Assembly: GCA_900467185.1 (NCBI GenBank)
Contig: UBPA01000004.1
Coordinates: forward strand, 248,001 to 312,000
Direction: 5' to 3'
From: Hyphomicrobiales bacterium
GTDB taxonomy: Bacteria; Pseudomonadota; Alphaproteobacteria; Rhizobiales; Rhizobiaceae
DNA length: 64,000 nucleotides
Shown: in pieces, positions 35,305 through 45,451 of the stretch
Layout of the letters: every line of letters begins with the position of its first letter
Position numbering within the stretch: position 1 is the stretch's first letter
The notes under the pieces: model-generated
The model's database searches: none
Told to the model about the DNA's origin: nothing
Seen by the model: only the letters and a program-made list of their open reading frames with translations
Translations under genes and position numbers: made by a program

Positions 35305-36906
35305 ATGGCGCATGCCGGTGAAGACCATGGCGACACCGGCCTCGTCGGCCGCGGCAATGACCTCCTCGTCACGCATCGAGCCGCCCGGCTGGATGACGGC
35401 GGTCGCGCCGGCCGCAACGGCCGACAGAAGACCATCGGCAAACGGCAGGAAGGCTTCGGACGCCACCGCCGAGCCGATCGTCAGCGGCTTGTCGAGCCCC
35501 AGAGCCCGTGCGGCCTCCTCGGCCTTGATCGCGGCGATACGAACCGAGTCGACACGGCTCATCTGCCCGGCGCCGATGCCCACCGTCTGCCCGTCCTTGG
35601 CATAGACGACGGCATTCGACTTCACGTGCTTTGCCACCTTGAAGGCGAACTTCATGTCGATGAGCTCCTGCGCCGTCGGTGCGCGACGGGTGACGATCTT
35701 GAGATCGAGATCCTCGACCATGCCGTTGTCGCGCGTCTGCACCAGAAGACCGCCGGCCACCGTCTTGGCCGACAGGCCGGGCAGGCGCGGGTCGGGCAGG
35801 GCGCCGGTGACGAGCAGCCGGAGATTGGCCTTGCGGGCGATGATCGCCTTCGCCTCGTCGCTGGCGGATGGCGCGATGATGACCTCCGTGAAGAGCTTGA
35901 CGATCTCTTCCGCCGTCGCACCGTCCAGTTCCTGGTTCAGCGCGATGATGCCGCCGAAGGCCGAGGTGCTGTCGCAGGCCAGCGCGCGCCGGTAGGCATC
36001 CACGAGCGTCGTCGCCGTGGCCACGCCGCAGGGGTTCGCATGCTTGATGATGGCGCAGGCAGGCGCCGTTTCCGGCGGGAACTCGGCCACCAGCTCGAAG
36101 GCCGCATCCGTGTCGTTGATGTTGTTGTAGGAAAGCTGCTTGCCCTGCAGCAGCGTCGCCGTAGCGACACCCGGGCGGTTTTCGCCGGTCACGTAGAAGG
36201 CTGCCTTCTGGTGCGGGTTCTCGCCGTAGCGCATTTCTTCCTTCAGCACGCCACCGATGGTCCGGTGCCGCGGCATCGGCATGTCCAGAACCTCGGCAAA
36301 CCAGCCCGAAATCGCCGTGTCGTAGGCGGCTGTCCGCGCATAGGCCTTGGCGGCCATCTGGCGCCGGAAGGCGAATGTGGTGGCGGCATCGTCGCCGAGC
36401 TGCGCGATCAGCGTGTCGTAGTCGGAAGGGTCGGTGATGACGGTGACATAGGCATGGTTCTTCGCGGCCGCGCGGATCATGGCCGGGCCGCCGATATCGA
36501 TGTTTTCCACCGTCGTCGGATAGTCGCCGCCCTTGGCGCGCACGTCCTCGAACGGATAGAGATTGATCACCGCGAGATCAATCGGGGCGATCCCATGGGT
36601 CTCCATGGCCGCGACATGCTCGGCATCGTCGCGGATCGCGAGCAAGCCGCCATGGACGCCCGGGTGCAGCGTCTTGACGCGGCCGTCCATGACCTCGGGG
36701 AAGCCCGTCAGCTCGGACACGTCGCGCACCGGCAGGCCGGCTTCCGACAGCGTCTTGTGCGTACCGCCGGTCGAGACGAGCGCCACGCCCTTTTCATGCA
36801 GCGCACGCGCCAGCGCGACGATGCCGCTCTTGTCGGAGACGGAGAGAAGAGCCGTGCGCAGGGCAACGCGGTCGGGGGCGGGGATATTCTTGGAGGCAAC
36901 GGCCAT
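35293..36906 (-). CDS. purH: Bifunctional AICAR transformylase/IMP cyclohydrolase PurH
   Basis: Last two steps of IMP synthesis: formylation of AICAR, then ring closure. The protein has 537 residues from ATG 36906, with AGGAG upstream on its strand. The N-terminal cyclohydrolase (MGS-like) domain has [19 protein letters not shown] near 22 and [13 protein letters not shown] near 49, with the substrate site [18 protein letters not shown] near 71. The transformylase domain shows [13 protein letters not shown], the catalytic KHANPCGVA and the closing [17 protein letters not shown] and FTGMRHFRH. Same direction as the heparinase-like gene upstream, with a 153-bp gap. Confidence 0.97.
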   Translation of the reverse strand: MAVASKNIPAPDRVALRTALLSVSDKSGIVALARALHEKGVALVSTGGTHKTLSEAGLPVRDVSELTGFPEVMDGRVKTLHPGVHGGLLAIRDDAEHVAAMETHGIAPIDLAVINLYPFEDVRAKGGDYPTTVENIDIGGPAMIRAAAKNHAYVTVITDPSDYDTLIAQLGDDAATTFAFRRQMAAKAYARTAAYDTAISGWFAEVLDMPMPRHRTIGGVLKEEMRYGENPHQKAAFYVTGENRPGVATATLLQGKQLSYNNINDTDAAFELVAEFPPETAPACAIIKHANPCGVATATTLVDAYRRALACDSTSAFGGIIALNQELDGATAEEIVKLFTEVIIAPSASDEAKAIIARKANLRLLVTGALPDPRLPGLSAKTVAGGLLVQTRDNGMVEDLDLKIVTRRAPTAQELIDMKFAFKVAKHVKSNAVVYAKDGQTVGIGAGQMSRVDSVRIAAIKAEEAARALGLDKPLTIGSAVASEAFLPFADGLLSAVAAGATAVIQPGGSMRDEEVIAAADEAGVAMVFTGMRHFRH

Positions 36907-37059
36907 GACGGGCTCCTGGCAAGGAAAGGGGGCAGGAAAGCCGGGGGGCCCGCAAAAGCCCGGCCGGCCGGATGCCGCTGCCGTTAGCACAGCTGTCGCC
37001 GGGAAGGAACCGCACCAAGCCGCAGCCGACCGTCATTTCACCGAATCCGGAAAAAGGCG

Positions 37060-38766
37060 TCAGGTCCGCCGGGACAGAATCCACTGGATTTCCGGCTGCA
37101 CCCCGGCAGAAAAACCGATCGTCAGCATCTGCGTTTTCCGCAGGCCCGAGGGATCGGCGAAGAAGATATCCTCTTCCACCGCGATCGCGGCATCGCGACA
37201 GGTCATCACCCAGCTGTCGCCGTCCGGTGCGATCAGCTTGACCTCATAGGCATCCGCCTGACGCACCGTAATGGCGGGGTGGATGTGGAAGCGCGCGACC
37301 GCGGTCGCCGCATGGGCCGGATCGGGATCCGTCCCGTCCTCCGTCACCAGCCGGTCGCGACCGCGCAGGGTCGTGCCCGTGGCATTGAGGATCAGGTCCC
37401 GCTCGTGCATCAGCTTGAAGGCACCAGCATAGCCGTTGTGGCGCGCGACAACGCTGTCGCCACCCTCGCTGGGCGAATGCGTCACCGAGACCTGCGTCAC
37501 GCCGCCGGTGATGATGGGCCCGAGAAAGCGCGAGGTCGAAAGTCGGGCCGACGAGCGGTCTTCGATGGTGACAGTGGAATGCGCCGCCGTGACCCGCGCC
37601 ATCTGGCGAAACCGGTCGCCGGCAAAGCGCGGCGCGCCGGAGTTGATGATGAACCGATGACGGCCGGAAGACAGCTCGAACGACAGGCAGCCGGCATGCG
37701 CCTCGCGCGAGAGGGCGGCCGAAATCGGGCAGCCGGTGTCCATGATAACCACCACGTCCTTTGCCGCCAGACGCTCGTACTGGCTGTCCGGCAGGCCCTT
37801 GAACGGCTGTCCAGCCGTCTCGTCATAGCGCAGAACCGACATCAGCTCGTTTGCCTGCGCGGAGGTCGCACCATTGAACAGCGCCAGCTCTCCGCCCTGG
37901 TGGCGAAAGAAACGCAGGGCCGGAAACATGCGGTCGATCGAGGGGATCAGCTTGACCGGCACGTCGTGACCGAGATTGACATAGGTCTGGCGCAGCGGCA
38001 GCAGGTCGAGAAGGAGATCGAGCGCCACGCGCGGATTGCGCGAGGCATGGCCGCCATCGGGAAGAATCTGGCGATCGAGCTCGTCGTCCAGATGTCGCGC
38101 CGCGCGGCGGATGGCCGACGCGGAGGCGGGCATGGACACCGTTGCAAAGGCGATGGCGACCCGCACGCGCAGCCGTCCCTCGCCATCCGGCACCGCATTG
38201 GCGACATGGCGAAGGTAGCGCACATGCACGGCAAGGCTCTTGAGGAACCGGCGATAGAAGACATGATCCGCCTGCTTCAGGATCACCGGCGAATGCGAGA
38301 GCCAGGCGATCAATCGCTGTGCCGCGACATCCGGCTCCCAGGCGATACCCTTGATGCCACGACCGTGCGTGGCCAGCCAGCGGCTGACCAGTTGGCGCGC
38401 GCGGGAGAGATCGTCCTCCTCCGTCAGCGCCCTGATGTGCCGCGCCCAGCTGAACGTGTGCAGCCGGATGGCAAATTCACGAGACGGCAGATCGACTTCG
38501 AACGGCGATTCGCCATCCGTTTCGAGGATCCGTCCGGCCAACGGAAAGCGCCCGGCCACGATCTCGCTGGCGACATGGGGATCGATGACCCTGAGGTCCG
38601 TCGGCGCGACGATCAGCCGGTCGGGCGTCGTGCCGGAGAAGCGGATGAACGACATGCGACCGAGCACGAGGCGGCGCGACAGGCGCCACCAGGCTTCCCG
38701 AATGGTGAGAGAGATCAGCCGTCGACTGTCCGACATCCGCATGAATGAAATGAAGCCCCACCCCAT
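37060..38766 (-). CDS. Heparinase II/III-family protein of unknown role
   Basis: A protein of about 568 residues with the layout of heparinase II/III lyases: an alpha-helical toroid N-terminal half (AWEPDVAAQRLIAWLSHSP, then RHVANAVPDGEGRLRVRVA) and a beta-sandwich C-terminal half (VVIMDTG, HAGCLSFELSSGRHRFIINS, AHSTVTIEDRSSARL). No signal peptide was seen. It is found next to rsmB and purH in rhizobia from memory; its substrate (acidic polysaccharide or otherwise) is unknown. The start is uncertain: ATG 38766 lies in a perfect hairpin and two in-frame ATGs follow at 38742 and 38736, none with a convincing ribosome-binding site. Confidence 0.8.
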   Translation of the reverse strand: MGWGFISFMRMSDSRRLISLTIREAWWRLSRRLVLGRMSFIRFSGTTPDRLIVAPTDLRVIDPHVASEIVAGRFPLAGRILETDGESPFEVDLPSREFAIRLHTFSWARHIRALTEEDDLSRARQLVSRWLATHGRGIKGIAWEPDVAAQRLIAWLSHSPVILKQADHVFYRRFLKSLAVHVRYLRHVANAVPDGEGRLRVRVAIAFATVSMPASASAIRRAARHLDDELDRQILPDGGHASRNPRVALDLLLDLLPLRQTYVNLGHDVPVKLIPSIDRMFPALRFFRHQGGELALFNGATSAQANELMSVLRYDETAGQPFKGLPDSQYERLAAKDVVVIMDTGCPISAALSREAHAGCLSFELSSGRHRFIINSGAPRFAGDRFRQMARVTAAHSTVTIEDRSSARLSTSRFLGPIITGGVTQVSVTHSPSEGGDSVVARHNGYAGAFKLMHERDLILNATGTTLRGRDRLVTEDGTDPDPAHAATAVARFHIHPAITVRQADAYEVKLIAPDGDSWVMTCRDAAIAVEEDIFFADPSGLRKTQMLTIGFSAGVQPEIQWILSRRT

Positions 38767-38786
38767 TCCGGCGACAGGCCGGAATG
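38764..38786. other. Perfect hairpin at the heparinase-like gene start
   Basis: CATTCCGG (38764-38771) and CCGGAATG (38779-38786) form an 8-bp stem with a 7-nt loop in the rsmB/heparinase gap. The most upstream ATG of the heparinase-like gene lies in the stem, so it may be sequestered, or the hairpin may be an rsmB terminator and translation begin at an inner ATG. A wider inverted repeat, GTTTCCAC (38812-38819) with GTGGAAAC (38864-38871), lies in the same gap. Confidence 0.45.
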
Positions 38787-38878
38787 TTCACGATCGAATA
38801 CACAGTGACGTGTTTCCACCGCCAGCGCCAGTGGATGACGTAGCGAACACTTACGGTCAATGCGTGGAAACTGTTTCG

Positions 38879-40255
38879 TTACAACGATCTACGAAGGACT
38901 GTGGCATAAAAGCCGTCCAGCCCGCCGGAAAAACCCGTCTGCGGCGCCAGCATGGCAGGCGTGGTGCGCAGTTCCCCGAGCGGCGTGATCGCCTCCTCAA
39001 GACCCGGAAAGGCCGCAGGATCGACGGGAACGCGTGTGCATCCGCCGCTGGCGACGACCCGCGCCACCATCGTTTCGCCCTCTGCCGGGTCCAGCGAGCA
39101 GTTGGAGAACACCACGAGGCCACCCGGCTTGACGACCGTCAGGGCGTGCCGCAACAGCCGCTCCTGCAAGCCTGCAAGCTTGGTGATGTCCTCCGGACCC
39201 TTGGTATAGGGTACATCCGGATGACGGCGGATCGTGCCGGTCGAGGAGCAGGGTGCATCGAGGAGGGCCGCATCGAACAGCGTCTCCGGCCGAAAGTCCG
39301 CCATATTGCATTCCAGCGTCTCCGCCGTCAGGCCGAGCCGTTCGAGGTTGCTGTTCAGCCGCTTTAGCCGGCTTGAGGACTGGTCGAGCGCCGTGACCGC
39401 AGCCCCCGCACCGATCAGCTGTGCGGTTTTGCCGCCGGGGGCGGCACAGAGATCCACGACGCGCTGGCCGCGGAGATCGCCGAACAGCTGCGCCGGCAAC
39501 GAGGCCGCAGCATCCTGCACCCACCATTCGCCATGGTCGAACCCGTCGAGCGTCGAGACCGCACCTTGGAACGATGCGAGGCGAACGCTGCCGGTCGGAA
39601 GCACGATACCTCCCAAGCGCTGCGCCCAGCCTTCCGGATCGGACTTCACCGTGATGTCGATCGCCGCCGGCTCGAGAAGCGCATCGGCAATGCGCTGGGC
39701 ATGATCCTGCCCATAGGTCGAGACAAGCCTTGCCCTGAACCACGCCGGGAGGGACGGCGTCGTTTCGGACGCGATTCGAAGAAGATCATCCTTTTCACGC
39801 GACAAGCGGCGCAGCACAGCATTGGTCAGGCTGGCGAAGCGTCGATTGCGCGGATCGGCATTGGCCTGTTCCACGGCAAGATCGACGGCCGAGTGATCGG
39901 GAATATCAAGAAAGACGATTTGCGTTGCCGCGACGACAAGCTGGTGATGCAGAGCCCGCGCACCATCCGGCAACGGTGTCTTCAGAAGCTGGTCGAGCAT
40001 GGCCTCGATGCGGGGAAGATGCCGCAACGCCGTGTGCAGAATGGCTTTGACGAGCGTCCGATCGATATCGGACAGCTGACGATAAGCCGGATTCCCACCG
40101 ATCGGATCGAGCATGCCATCCAGCGAGATCTTTTTCTCGATCACAGCACCCAGCAATTTCGCTGCCGCCTGACGTGCGAGAAGGCCCGGCTTCTGTGGCC
40201 CGGCCGCTGGCCTCGAAGATCGTCGCGTTGCCGAATCGTTCTTTGTCTTCGTCAT
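38879..40255 (-). CDS. rsmB: 16S rRNA m5C methyltransferase, RsmB/Sun family
   Basis: SAM-dependent cytosine-C5 methyltransferase, expected to act at C967 of 16S rRNA. The protein has 458 residues: an N-terminal NusB-like RNA-binding domain (residues about 25-150, including RQAAAKLLGAVIEKK and NAVLRRLSREK), then the Rossmann methyltransferase with VVDLCAAPGGKTAQL, the release Cys in LLDAPCSSTGTIRRHPD and the nucleophile Cys in FSNCSLDPAEGE. ATG 40255 overlaps the htpX stop as TGATG, indicating translational coupling in the htpX-rsmB-heparinase-purH run. Confidence 0.92.
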   Translation of the reverse strand: MTKTKNDSATRRSSRPAAGPQKPGLLARQAAAKLLGAVIEKKISLDGMLDPIGGNPAYRQLSDIDRTLVKAILHTALRHLPRIEAMLDQLLKTPLPDGARALHHQLVVAATQIVFLDIPDHSAVDLAVEQANADPRNRRFASLTNAVLRRLSREKDDLLRIASETTPSLPAWFRARLVSTYGQDHAQRIADALLEPAAIDITVKSDPEGWAQRLGGIVLPTGSVRLASFQGAVSTLDGFDHGEWWVQDAAASLPAQLFGDLRGQRVVDLCAAPGGKTAQLIGAGAAVTALDQSSSRLKRLNSNLERLGLTAETLECNMADFRPETLFDAALLDAPCSSTGTIRRHPDVPYTKGPEDITKLAGLQERLLRHALTVVKPGGLVVFSNCSLDPAEGETMVARVVASGGCTRVPVDPAAFPGLEEAITPLGELRTTPAMLAPQTGFSGGLDGFYATVLRRSL

Positions 40256-41214
40256 CAAGACCACGGGCCCTTTGGAGGTTCGGAGCGATCACGCCCCCAA
40301 CCAGTGCTCGGCACGGAACGCGTCTTTCGCGTCGCCGTAGCAGGCTGAGCGGCGCGCGTCGAGGGCCGGGAAACACGGCCGGCCATGTCTTCGAGCGCCG
40401 CAATGCGGTTTTCCGTGGCGGGATGCGTGGAAAACAGGTTGTCCATCCGCTCGCCGGAAAGAGGATTGATGATGAACATATGCGCCGTTGCCGGATTGCG
40501 CTCGGCCGCTGCGTTGGGCACGTGATGCGCGGCGCCGGCGATCTTGCGCAGGGCGGAGGCAAGGGCAAGCGGCTGCCCGCAGATTTCGGCACCGCGACGG
40601 TCGGCCGAATATTCCCGCGTCCGGCTCACGGCCATCTGGACCATCATGGCGGCGAACGGCGCGATGATCATCGCCGCCAGCGTTCCGATGAAACCGAGCG
40701 GATTGTTGTTTTCGCGATTGCCGCCGAACAGGAAGGCGAAGTTTGCAAGCATGGAAATGGCGCCGGCCAGTGTCGCCGTCAGGGTCATCGTCAGCGTATC
40801 CCGGTTCTGCACATGGGCCAGTTCGTGCGCCATGACGCCTGCGACCTCGTCATAGGTCAGCGCCTGCAGCAGCCCGGTGGACGCGGCAACGGCCGCGTTC
40901 TGCGGATTGCGACCCGTCGCGAAGGCGTTCGGCTGGGGATTGTTGATCACGTAAACCCGCGGCATGGGCAGACCGGCATTGGCCGCGAGATCCCGAACGA
41001 TGCCATAATATTCCGGTGCGCTATGCGCATCGACCTCCTGCGCATCATACATGCGCAGCACGAGCCGATCCGAATTCCAATAGGAGAAGAGGTTCATGGC
41101 GATGGCAACGAGAAGGGCGATCATCATACCGCCGCGACCGCCGATCAGAAGGCCGATGCCCATGAACAGCGCTGTCATGAAGGCCAGAAGCATGGCCGTG
41201 CGTATGAAGTTCAT
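40255..41214 (-). CDS. htpX: Membrane zinc metalloprotease HtpX
   Basis: Inner-membrane quality-control protease of the M48B family that cuts misfolded membrane proteins, acting alongside FtsH. The protein has 319 residues: helices at about 6-25 and 30-46, the zinc motif HELAH at 130-134, third-ligand region [15 protein letters not shown] near 205, and another pair of hydrophobic segments between them. The start is ATG 41214 ([17 protein letters not shown]). The C-terminal tail beyond about 285 is Arg/Thr-rich and disordered. A parS-like site lies 37 bp upstream of the start. Confidence 0.94.
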   Translation of the reverse strand: MNFIRTAMLLAFMTALFMGIGLLIGGRGGMMIALLVAIAMNLFSYWNSDRLVLRMYDAQEVDAHSAPEYYGIVRDLAANAGLPMPRVYVINNPQPNAFATGRNPQNAAVAASTGLLQALTYDEVAGVMAHELAHVQNRDTLTMTLTATLAGAISMLANFAFLFGGNRENNNPLGFIGTLAAMIIAPFAAMMVQMAVSRTREYSADRRGAEICGQPLALASALRKIAGAAHHVPNAAAERNPATAHMFIINPLSGERMDNLFSTHPATENRIAALEDMAGRVSRPSTRAAQPATATRKTRSVPSTGWGRDRSEPPKGPWS

Positions 41215-41250
41215 GCGCGTCTCCGAAAGCAAAAGGTGCATTTTCGGCGG

Positions 41251-41266
41251 CGTTTCACGTGAATCA
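41251..41266. other. parS-like ParB-binding site 2
   Basis: CGTTTCACGTGAATCA matches the parS consensus at 14 of 16 bases; the inner TTCACGTGAA is intact. It lies in the divergent gap between htpX and the DUF1674 gene, about 17 kb from the likely oriC. Confidence 0.68.
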
Positions 41267-41342
41267 TCGTGGGATTGCCGCATCTCTCCCTATATGATGG
41301 GGCGGAGATGCCATGGATTCAACGGCGTAGTGAGGTCACACA

Positions 41343-41543
41343 ATGCTGAATGACAACGACAACGATCAGGAGAAACCGGGCAAGGTCCTCTCGCCGGCTG
41401 CGCGTCGCGCACTGGAAGAAGCGGCTGCTCGCCGTGAGGCAAGCGCTGCATTGGAGCTACCGACTGAAATCGGCGGCCGCGGCGGCGCGGAACCCGTCCG
41501 ATTCGGTGACTGGGAAATCAACGGCCGCGCCATCGATTTCTGA
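41343..41543 (+). CDS. DUF1674 small protein, SdhAF4-like succinate dehydrogenase assembly factor
   Basis: A 66-residue soluble protein. The C-terminal half, ALELPTEIGGRGGAEPVRFGDWEINGRAIDF in sequence order, ends in the GDWE-x-x-GRAxDF signature that defines the DUF1674/SDHAF4 family (seen at residues about 53-66). Eukaryotic members help mature the flavinated SdhA subunit; the same role here is inference. It is divergent from htpX and convergent with acs; sdh genes are not in this window. Confidence 0.88.
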   Translation: MLNDNDNDQEKPGKVLSPAARRALEEAAARREASAALELPTEIGGRGGAEPVRFGDWEINGRAIDF

Positions 41544-41561
41544 TCGTCTGTTTCGCAACGA

Positions 41562-41589
41562 GACCGGCAGACGCCTTGGTCGGCCGGTC
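41562..41589. terminator. Hairpin between convergent DUF1674 and acs genes
   Basis: GACCGGC (41562-41568) pairs with GCCGGTC (41583-41589) over a 14-nt loop, with partial extension by flanking CGAG and CTCG. It fills most of the 55-bp gap. No T-tract on the plus side. Confidence 0.4.
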
Positions 41590-41598
41590 CTCTCGAAG

Positions 41599-43548
41599 CT
41601 ATTTCTTGTTCTGCCGGTTGGCGACGAGATCGTCCACGACACCCGGATCTGCCAGCGTCGAGATATCGCCGAGCGCGCCGAAATCATCTTCGGCGATCTT
41701 GCGGAGAATGCGCCGCATGATCTTGCCCGAGCGGGTTTTCGGCAGGCCCGGCGCGAACTGGATCTTGTCGGGTGATGCGATCGGTCCAATCTCGTTGCGC
41801 ACATGCGCCAAGAGTGCCTTGCGCAGATCGTCCGACCCCTCCCGGCCCGACATCAGTGTCACATAGCAATAGATGCCCTGACCCTTGATATCATGCGGGT
41901 AGCCGACCACCGCCGCTTCCGACACCGCATCGTGGCTGACGAGTGCGGATTCGACCTCGGCCGTGCCCATGCGATGTCCCGAAACATTGAGAACGTCGTC
42001 CACGCGGCCTGTGATCCAGTAATAACCATCCGCATCGCGCTTGCAGCCGTCTCCTGTGAAATACTTACCCTTATAGGTTGAGAAGTACGTCTGGATAAAG
42101 CGCTCGTGATCGCCATAGACGGTTCGCATCTGTCCCGGCCAGCTGTCGGCGATGCAGAGATTGCCGTCCGCGGCACCCTCGAGCACATTGCCGTCATTAT
42201 CGACGAGCTCCGGCCGGATGCCGAAGAAGGGCAGGGTGGCAGACCCCGGCTTCAAAGCCGTCGCACCCGGAAGCGGCGTGATCATGTGGCCGCCCGTTTC
42301 CGTCTGCCACCACGTGTCGACAACCGGGCAACGACTGTCGCCCACGACGTCGTGATACCACTGCCACGCTTCCGGATTGATGGGCTCGCCAACCGTGCCG
42401 AGGACCCGCAGGCTCTTGCGCGATGACCGGGTGACGTAGGCATCGCCTGCGCCCATCAGCGAGCGGATCGCCGTCGGCGCCGTGTAGAAGATGTTTACCT
42501 GATGCTTGTCGATGATCTCCCAGAACCGGCCTTGGTCGGGATGGTTCGGAACGCCTTCGAACATCAGCGTCGTTGCACCATTCGCAAGCGGTCCATAGAC
42601 GATGTAGGAATGGCCGGTCACCCAGCCGACATCGGCCGTGCACCAGTAGATATCGCCGGGGTGGTAGTCGAACACATATTCGTGGCTCATCGCGACATAG
42701 ACGAGATAGCCGCCTGTTGTGTGCAGCACGCCTTTCGGCTTGCCGGTCGAACCGGAGGTATAGAGGATGAACAGCGGGTCTTCCGCATTCATCGGCACGG
42801 GTTCGCACGCGGTATCGGCCGCCTGCGTCGCTGTGTGATACCAGACGTCGCGGCCATCCGCCCAGGTGATCTTGCCGCCCGTGCGGCGCACGACGAGCAC
42901 CGTCTTCACCTCGACGCCGTTTTTCGCAGCGATCTCCACCGCCTTGTCGGTATTGTCCTTCAGCGGGATCGGCTTGCCGCCGCGCATGCCCTCGTCGCAG
43001 GTGACGACGAAGGTGGAGGCACAGTCCACCAGCCGCCCGGCGAGCGCATCGGGCGAGAAGCCCCCGAACACGACGGAATGAACGGCGCCGATACGGGCAC
43101 AGGCGAGCATCGCATAGGCGGCTTCCGGGATCATCGGCATGTAGATCGTCACGCGATCGCCTTTGCCGACGCCCTGCGCCTTCATGACATTCGCCAGCCG
43201 GCAGACATGCTGGTGCAGCTCGCGATAGGTGATCTTCTTGTCGATATAGGGATTGTCGCCCTCGAAGATGATCGCGACCTGATCGCCTCGTGTCTCCAGA
43301 TGCCGATCGATGCAGTTGAAGGAGACGTTGGTCTGCCCGTCCTCGAACCATCTGATCGAAACGTCGCCGGTAAAAGAGGTGTTCTTGACCTTGGTATAGG
43401 GTGTCGACCAGTCGATCCGCTTGCCGTGTTCACCCCAGAAGACGTCCGGGTTTTCCACGCTCTCGCGATACCATGCGTCATAGGTCGCCCTGTCCACGAG
43501 GGCATGTGCCTGCGTTTCCTTCGAGACGGGGTAGGTCTTGTCGGACAT
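41599..43548 (-). CDS. acs: Acetyl-CoA synthetase
   Basis: AMP-forming activation of acetate to acetyl-CoA, an ANL-superfamily enzyme of 649 residues. Motifs: [17 protein letters not shown] near 265 (ATP binding), [16 protein letters not shown] near 414, [20 protein letters not shown] near 515 (hinge Asp), and [15 protein letters not shown] near 608, holding the lysine that is reversibly acetylated in homologues. The ATG 43548 start gives MSDKTYPV. A 14-bp perfect palindrome lies about 110 bp upstream, in the divergent gap shared with trcR. Confidence 0.97.
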   Translation of the reverse strand: MSDKTYPVSKETQAHALVDRATYDAWYRESVENPDVFWGEHGKRIDWSTPYTKVKNTSFTGDVSIRWFEDGQTNVSFNCIDRHLETRGDQVAIIFEGDNPYIDKKITYRELHQHVCRLANVMKAQGVGKGDRVTIYMPMIPEAAYAMLACARIGAVHSVVFGGFSPDALAGRLVDCASTFVVTCDEGMRGGKPIPLKDNTDKAVEIAAKNGVEVKTVLVVRRTGGKITWADGRDVWYHTATQAADTACEPVPMNAEDPLFILYTSGSTGKPKGVLHTTGGYLVYVAMSHEYVFDYHPGDIYWCTADVGWVTGHSYIVYGPLANGATTLMFEGVPNHPDQGRFWEIIDKHQVNIFYTAPTAIRSLMGAGDAYVTRSSRKSLRVLGTVGEPINPEAWQWYHDVVGDSRCPVVDTWWQTETGGHMITPLPGATALKPGSATLPFFGIRPELVDNDGNVLEGAADGNLCIADSWPGQMRTVYGDHERFIQTYFSTYKGKYFTGDGCKRDADGYYWITGRVDDVLNVSGHRMGTAEVESALVSHDAVSEAAVVGYPHDIKGQGIYCYVTLMSGREGSDDLRKALLAHVRNEIGPIASPDKIQFAPGLPKTRSGKIMRRILRKIAEDDFGALGDISTLADPGVVDDLVANRQNKK

Positions 43549-43657
43549 GGTCTTCTCTCTCCCTGCTGTCGTGCTCGCGCATCCTCACGGCGCTTTTCAG
43601 GGCATACATATCAGGTGCGGAGCCGGCGGCAATGAGACGAAAGTCAGGACGTCGAGA

Positions 43658-43671
43658 AGAATTGCAATTCT
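43658..43671. promoter_or_regulatory. 14-bp palindrome in the acs/trcR divergent region
   Basis: AGAATTGCAATTCT is a perfect 14-bp palindrome, flanked more loosely by GTCG and CGAC. It lies about 110 bp from the acs start and 94 bp from the trcR start. TTGCAA-centred motifs are bound by RamB/ScfR-type regulators of short-chain acyl-CoA metabolism in other bacteria, so an acs operator is a reasonable guess. Confidence 0.5.
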
Positions 43672-43764
43672 GCGACAAGAGGGGTATAGAAGCGCCCTAT
43701 TCCCGGAAATCAGTGGTATTCCACGGCCCGCGACACCGGCGCGGCGGACAGAAGGACTATATCT

Positions 43765-44463
43765 ATGGCTCAACAATTGCTGATGCCGAAAGCCACGGCG
43801 GTCTGGCTTGTCGATAATACCGCCCTGTCGTTCGAGCAGATCGCCACGTTCTGCAAGCTGCATCCGCTGGAAGTCAAGGCGATCGCCGACGGCGAATCAG
43901 CCCAGGGTATCAAGGGCCTCGATCCGATCGCCACCGGGCAGCTGTCGCGCGACGAAATCGTCCGCGCCGAAGGCAATCCGAACCACAAGCTGAAGATTTC
44001 CGATCCGAAGGTTCGCGTTCCCGAGTCCAAGCGCAAGGGCCCGCGCTACACGCCGGTCTCCAAGCGCCAGGACCGCCCCAACGCCATCCTCTGGCTGGTT
44101 CGTAACCATCCCGAACTCAAGGACGCCCAGATCTCGCGTCTCGTCGGCACCACCAAGTCGACGATCGAGCAGATCCGCGAGCGCACGCACTGGAACTCGG
44201 CCAACCTGACGGCGAGCGACCCGGTCACGCTCGGTCTTTGCAGCCAGATCGATCTCGACCTTGAAGTCGAGCGCGCCTCCAAGGGCCGTCCGCTCCCGAC
44301 AGCCGCCGATCTCGGCGCCACGCTGGAGCCGGCGCAGGAAACCGAACGCTTCAGCTATGGCTATGAGCGCGAGGAAGAGAAGGAAATGGACGCCGACGCC
44401 GTTTTCGCAAAGCTGAAGTCGCTGAAATCCGCGACGCCGGACGAGGAAGAAGAGAAATACTGA
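43765..44463 (+). CDS. trcR: DUF1013 protein, TrcR-type cell-cycle transcriptional regulator
   Basis: A 232-residue protein conserved in alphaproteobacteria (DUF1013), annotated in Caulobacter relatives as the cell-cycle transcriptional regulator TrcR. Two HTH-like halves are visible: MPKATAVWLVDNTALSFEQIA with HPLEVKAIADGES (about 7-50), and DRPNAILWLVRNHPELKDAQ followed by ISRLVGTTKSTIEQIRER (about 97-140). The C-terminus is acidic (Glu-rich). Monocistronic with a strong terminator. Name from family memory. Confidence 0.88.
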   Translation: MAQQLLMPKATAVWLVDNTALSFEQIATFCKLHPLEVKAIADGESAQGIKGLDPIATGQLSRDEIVRAEGNPNHKLKISDPKVRVPESKRKGPRYTPVSKRQDRPNAILWLVRNHPELKDAQISRLVGTTKSTIEQIRERTHWNSANLTASDPVTLGLCSQIDLDLEVERASKGRPLPTAADLGATLEPAQETERFSYGYEREEEKEMDADAVFAKLKSLKSATPDEEEEKY

Positions 44464-44493
44464 TCCGCAGACGCTTCCATGCGGCATTGATCG

Positions 44494-44520
44494 AAAACCC
44501 GGCCATGCGCCGGGTTTTTT
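44494..44520. terminator. Intrinsic terminator between trcR and yggS
   Basis: AAAACCCGGC (44494-44503) pairs with GCCGGGTTTT (44509-44518) around a 5-nt loop, followed by TT on the plus strand. The A-rich left arm would supply T residues on the minus strand, so it can stop both convergent genes. Confidence 0.9.
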
Positions 44521-44543
44521 GTGACCTCAGCTTTTCAGGATCC

Positions 44544-45224
44544 TTAGGCGGTCAGCACCGCGACGTCGCGCAGACCGAAGATCGCCGACCCCACGCGAAC
44601 GCTGGTAGCCCCGAAGGCAATAGCGACATCGAAATCTCCGGACATGCCCATCGACAGTTTCTCAACGCCGTTTTCTTGCGCGAGCTTTGCCAGCAGCGCG
44701 AAATGCGGGCCCGGATTTTCGTCTGCCGGCGGAATGCACATCAGTCCTTCCACGGGAAGGTCGAGCGTATCGCGGCACATCGCCACGAAGGCCGCCGTCT
44801 CCTCCGGCGCAATGCCCGCCTTCTGCGGCTCGAGCCCGGTGTTCACCTGCACATAGATCCGGATCGGCTTGCCCTGCCGCTCGATCTCCGCGGCCACGGC
44901 ACGGGCGATCTTCTCTCGGTCGATGGTCTCGATGACGTCGAACAAGGCGACGGCATCGGCGGCTTTGTTGGACTGGAGCGGGCCGATCAGATGCAGCACG
45001 ATCCCCGGCGTCTCCGCCTTCAGCTCGGGCCACTTGCCCTGCGATTCCTGCACCCGGTTTTCGCCGAACACACGCTGCCCGGCCACAATCACGGGACGGA
45101 TGGCGTCGGCATCGAAGGTCTTCGACACCGCGACCAGCTCAACGGAGCCGCGGGAACGCGCAGCGCCATCCTCCGCCGCGTGGATGCGCGACAACACCTC
45201 GTTCCACTGGTCCACTCGGGTCAT
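44544..45224 (-). CDS. YggS/PLPBP-family PLP-binding protein
   Basis: Pyridoxal-phosphate homeostasis protein with an alanine-racemase-like barrel and no known catalytic activity. From ATG 45224 it has 226 residues; GGGAG lies upstream, and an alternative ATG at 45248 would add eight residues. The PLP lysine lies in ELVAVSKTF near residue 33; other family parts are FGENRVQE near 58, WHLIGPLQSNK-type HLIGPLQSNKA near 80, and MCIPPADENPGPHFA near 160, ending with LSMGMSGDFDVAIAFGATSVR and RVGSAIFG. Confidence 0.92.
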   Translation of the reverse strand: MTRVDQWNEVLSRIHAAEDGAARSRGSVELVAVSKTFDADAIRPVIVAGQRVFGENRVQESQGKWPELKAETPGIVLHLIGPLQSNKAADAVALFDVIETIDREKIARAVAAEIERQGKPIRIYVQVNTGLEPQKAGIAPEETAAFVAMCRDTLDLPVEGLMCIPPADENPGPHFALLAKLAQENGVEKLSMGMSGDFDVAIAFGATSVRVGSAIFGLRDVAVLTA

Positions 45225-45451
45225 AGGCAAGGTCTCCCTGGCAGTCATGTGGCTCGAAGCGCCACGGTATGTGCGATTGCTGGCCCGCTATAGCCAATCC
45301 GCGACACGTCGCCAAGCAAGCTTGCGGGGAATGCCACAGAGCCCAGGCAAAGGCCCGCAAAACTTGACGCTACCGTTGTTTCATGATGAAGGTCACGCCA
45401 CATAAGACCGAGCGGCAGCGCCCCGCCACAATTTCCGGAACGACGAAACAC

